This document shows, one piece after another, positions 14,656 to 15,332 of a stretch of DNA of 15,332 nucleotides (positions are counted from its first letter, which is position 1; each line of letters starts with the position of its first letter). A program made the translations under genes and the position numbers. The DNA is from an uncultured Oscillospiraceae bacterium (GTDB lineage: Bacteria; Bacillota; Clostridia; Oscillospirales; Oscillospiraceae), in assembly GCA_934589705.1 (NCBI GenBank), contig CAKTOH010000030.1, positions 1-15,332 on the forward strand, read 5' to 3'. The notes under the pieces were generated by a model that saw nothing but the letters and a program-made list of their open reading frames with translations, had not been told where the DNA came from and ran no database searches.

Positions 14656-15332
14656 ATGATCAAACGCGAATTGTATATGAGCCGTATCCGTCCTTTTATC
14701 GGGACAGAGCTGATCAAAGTCATGACTGGTATTCGCCGCTGCGGAAAGTCGGTCATGTTGGAGCTGATCAAGCAGGAACTTACGGAGTCCGGTGTCAGCC
14801 CGACGCAGTTTATCTCCATCAACTTTGAAGATATGAGCTATTCCCATCTGCAAACTGCACAGGCGCTGCACGACGAAATCACTACTAGAGCCGCAGGAAT
14901 AGAGGGCAAGGTCTATCTGTTCTTTGATGAAATACAGGAGGTCAAGGACTGGGAGAAGTGCATCAACTCTCTCCGCGTTTCACTTGACTGTGATATCTAC
15001 ATCACCGGCTCGAATGCAAAGCTGCTGTCCGGTGAGCTTGCGACCCATTTGGGCGGTCGGTATGTGGAGTTTGTGATCTATCCGTTCTCATTCGGGGAGT
15101 TCATGGAGCTGTACCGTTCGATTGCTCCCGACGCGTCCATCCAGCAGTGTTTCCAAAAGTACCTGCTTGCCGGAGGTATGCCTTACCTCGCAAACCTCCG
15201 CTATGCGGATGCGCCGTCCAAGCAATATCTTCACGATTTGTTCAACTCTGTCCAACTCAAGGACATCGTGAAGCGGAATAAAATCCGGGATGTTGACTTG
15301 CTGGAACGGATCATTGCCTATGTGATCGCCAA
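14656..15332 (+). CDS. ATP-binding protein of the AAA/DUF4143 family (partial, runs off the window)
   Basis: The first 225 codons are present. Walker A is GIRRCGKS (residues 25-32), Walker B is VYLFFDEIQEV (86-96) and a sensor-like strand is IYITGSNAKLLSGELATHLGGRY (114-136). FSFGEFMELY and LAGGMPYLANL follow. This order is that of the ATPases with an N-terminal AAA domain and a C-terminal DUF4143 domain, usually about 400-450 residues long; the DUF4143 part lies beyond the right edge. Their function is poorly known, and they are frequent on genomic islands and often variable between strains. Codon use is less GC-biased than in the genes left of 14 kb, consistent with recent acquisition. The ATG at 14656 is preferred because the ribosome site lies nine bases before it. 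Confidence 0.88.
   Translation, partial: MIKRELYMSRIRPFIGTELIKVMTGIRRCGKSVMLELIKQELTESGVSPTQFISINFEDMSYSHLQTAQALHDEITTRAAGIEGKVYLFFDEIQEVKDWEKCINSLRVSLDCDIYITGSNAKLLSGELATHLGGRYVEFVIYPFSFGEFMELYRSIAPDASIQQCFQKYLLAGGMPYLANLRYADAPSKQYLHDLFNSVQLKDIVKRNKIRDVDLLERIIAYVIA

Overview
The window looks like a chromosomal segment of a spore-forming, GC-rich member of the Clostridia, probably Oscillospiraceae or a relative. The evidence is a GerA-type spore germination protein, the short zinc-tailed form of prolyl-tRNA synthetase, near-consensus sigma-A promoters with 17-bp spacers, strong GGAGG-type ribosome binding sites and GC-rich codon use. No gene outside the window was seen, so the taxonomic placement is an inference.

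Layout. At 1-353 three (perhaps four) tandem minus-strand promoters fire out of the left edge, as in front of an rRNA or other highly expressed stable-RNA operon. A 172-bp element made of six consecutive hairpins (354-525) follows and contains the stop codon of a minus-strand gerA-family gene (522-1928). A divergent promoter then drives a compact plus-strand operon: NUDIX hydrolase, mnmE and a cysteine desulfurase, which ends at a perfect 18-bp terminator. NADP-type glutamate dehydrogenase (gdhA) follows with its own promoter and terminator. The 6697-7050 gap is not empty. It holds a 30-codon holin-like toxin gene and an oppositely oriented promoter and transcript, a candidate type I toxin-antitoxin module. 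On the minus strand come a FlaR-like P-loop kinase and proS. A 233-bp fold-back element separates proS from the plus-strand L-serine dehydratase gene. A second, inverted copy of the six-hairpin element (10733-10904) sits between a promoter and the start of a 996-residue membrane protein with a degenerate GGDEF, an HD-GYP, a PAS and an intact GGDEF domain.

Right of 14.1 kb the sequence becomes AT-rich and looks like an insertion junction. A good promoter and ribosome binding site lead into only 24 codons, then come about 500 bp of gene-poor DNA with an orphan terminator and short direct repeats, and then a DUF4143-type AAA ATPase cut by the window edge.

How the genes fit together. Most are housekeeping: amino-acid nitrogen metabolism (gdhA, serine dehydratase), tRNA charging (proS), and tRNA U34 modification (mnmE) beside a sulfur-mobilising cysteine desulfurase. 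The notable content is in the intergenic DNA: structured repeat families whose copies differ by paired, pairing-preserving changes, repeats placed inside probable 5' leaders, and the compact toxin/antisense-RNA module.
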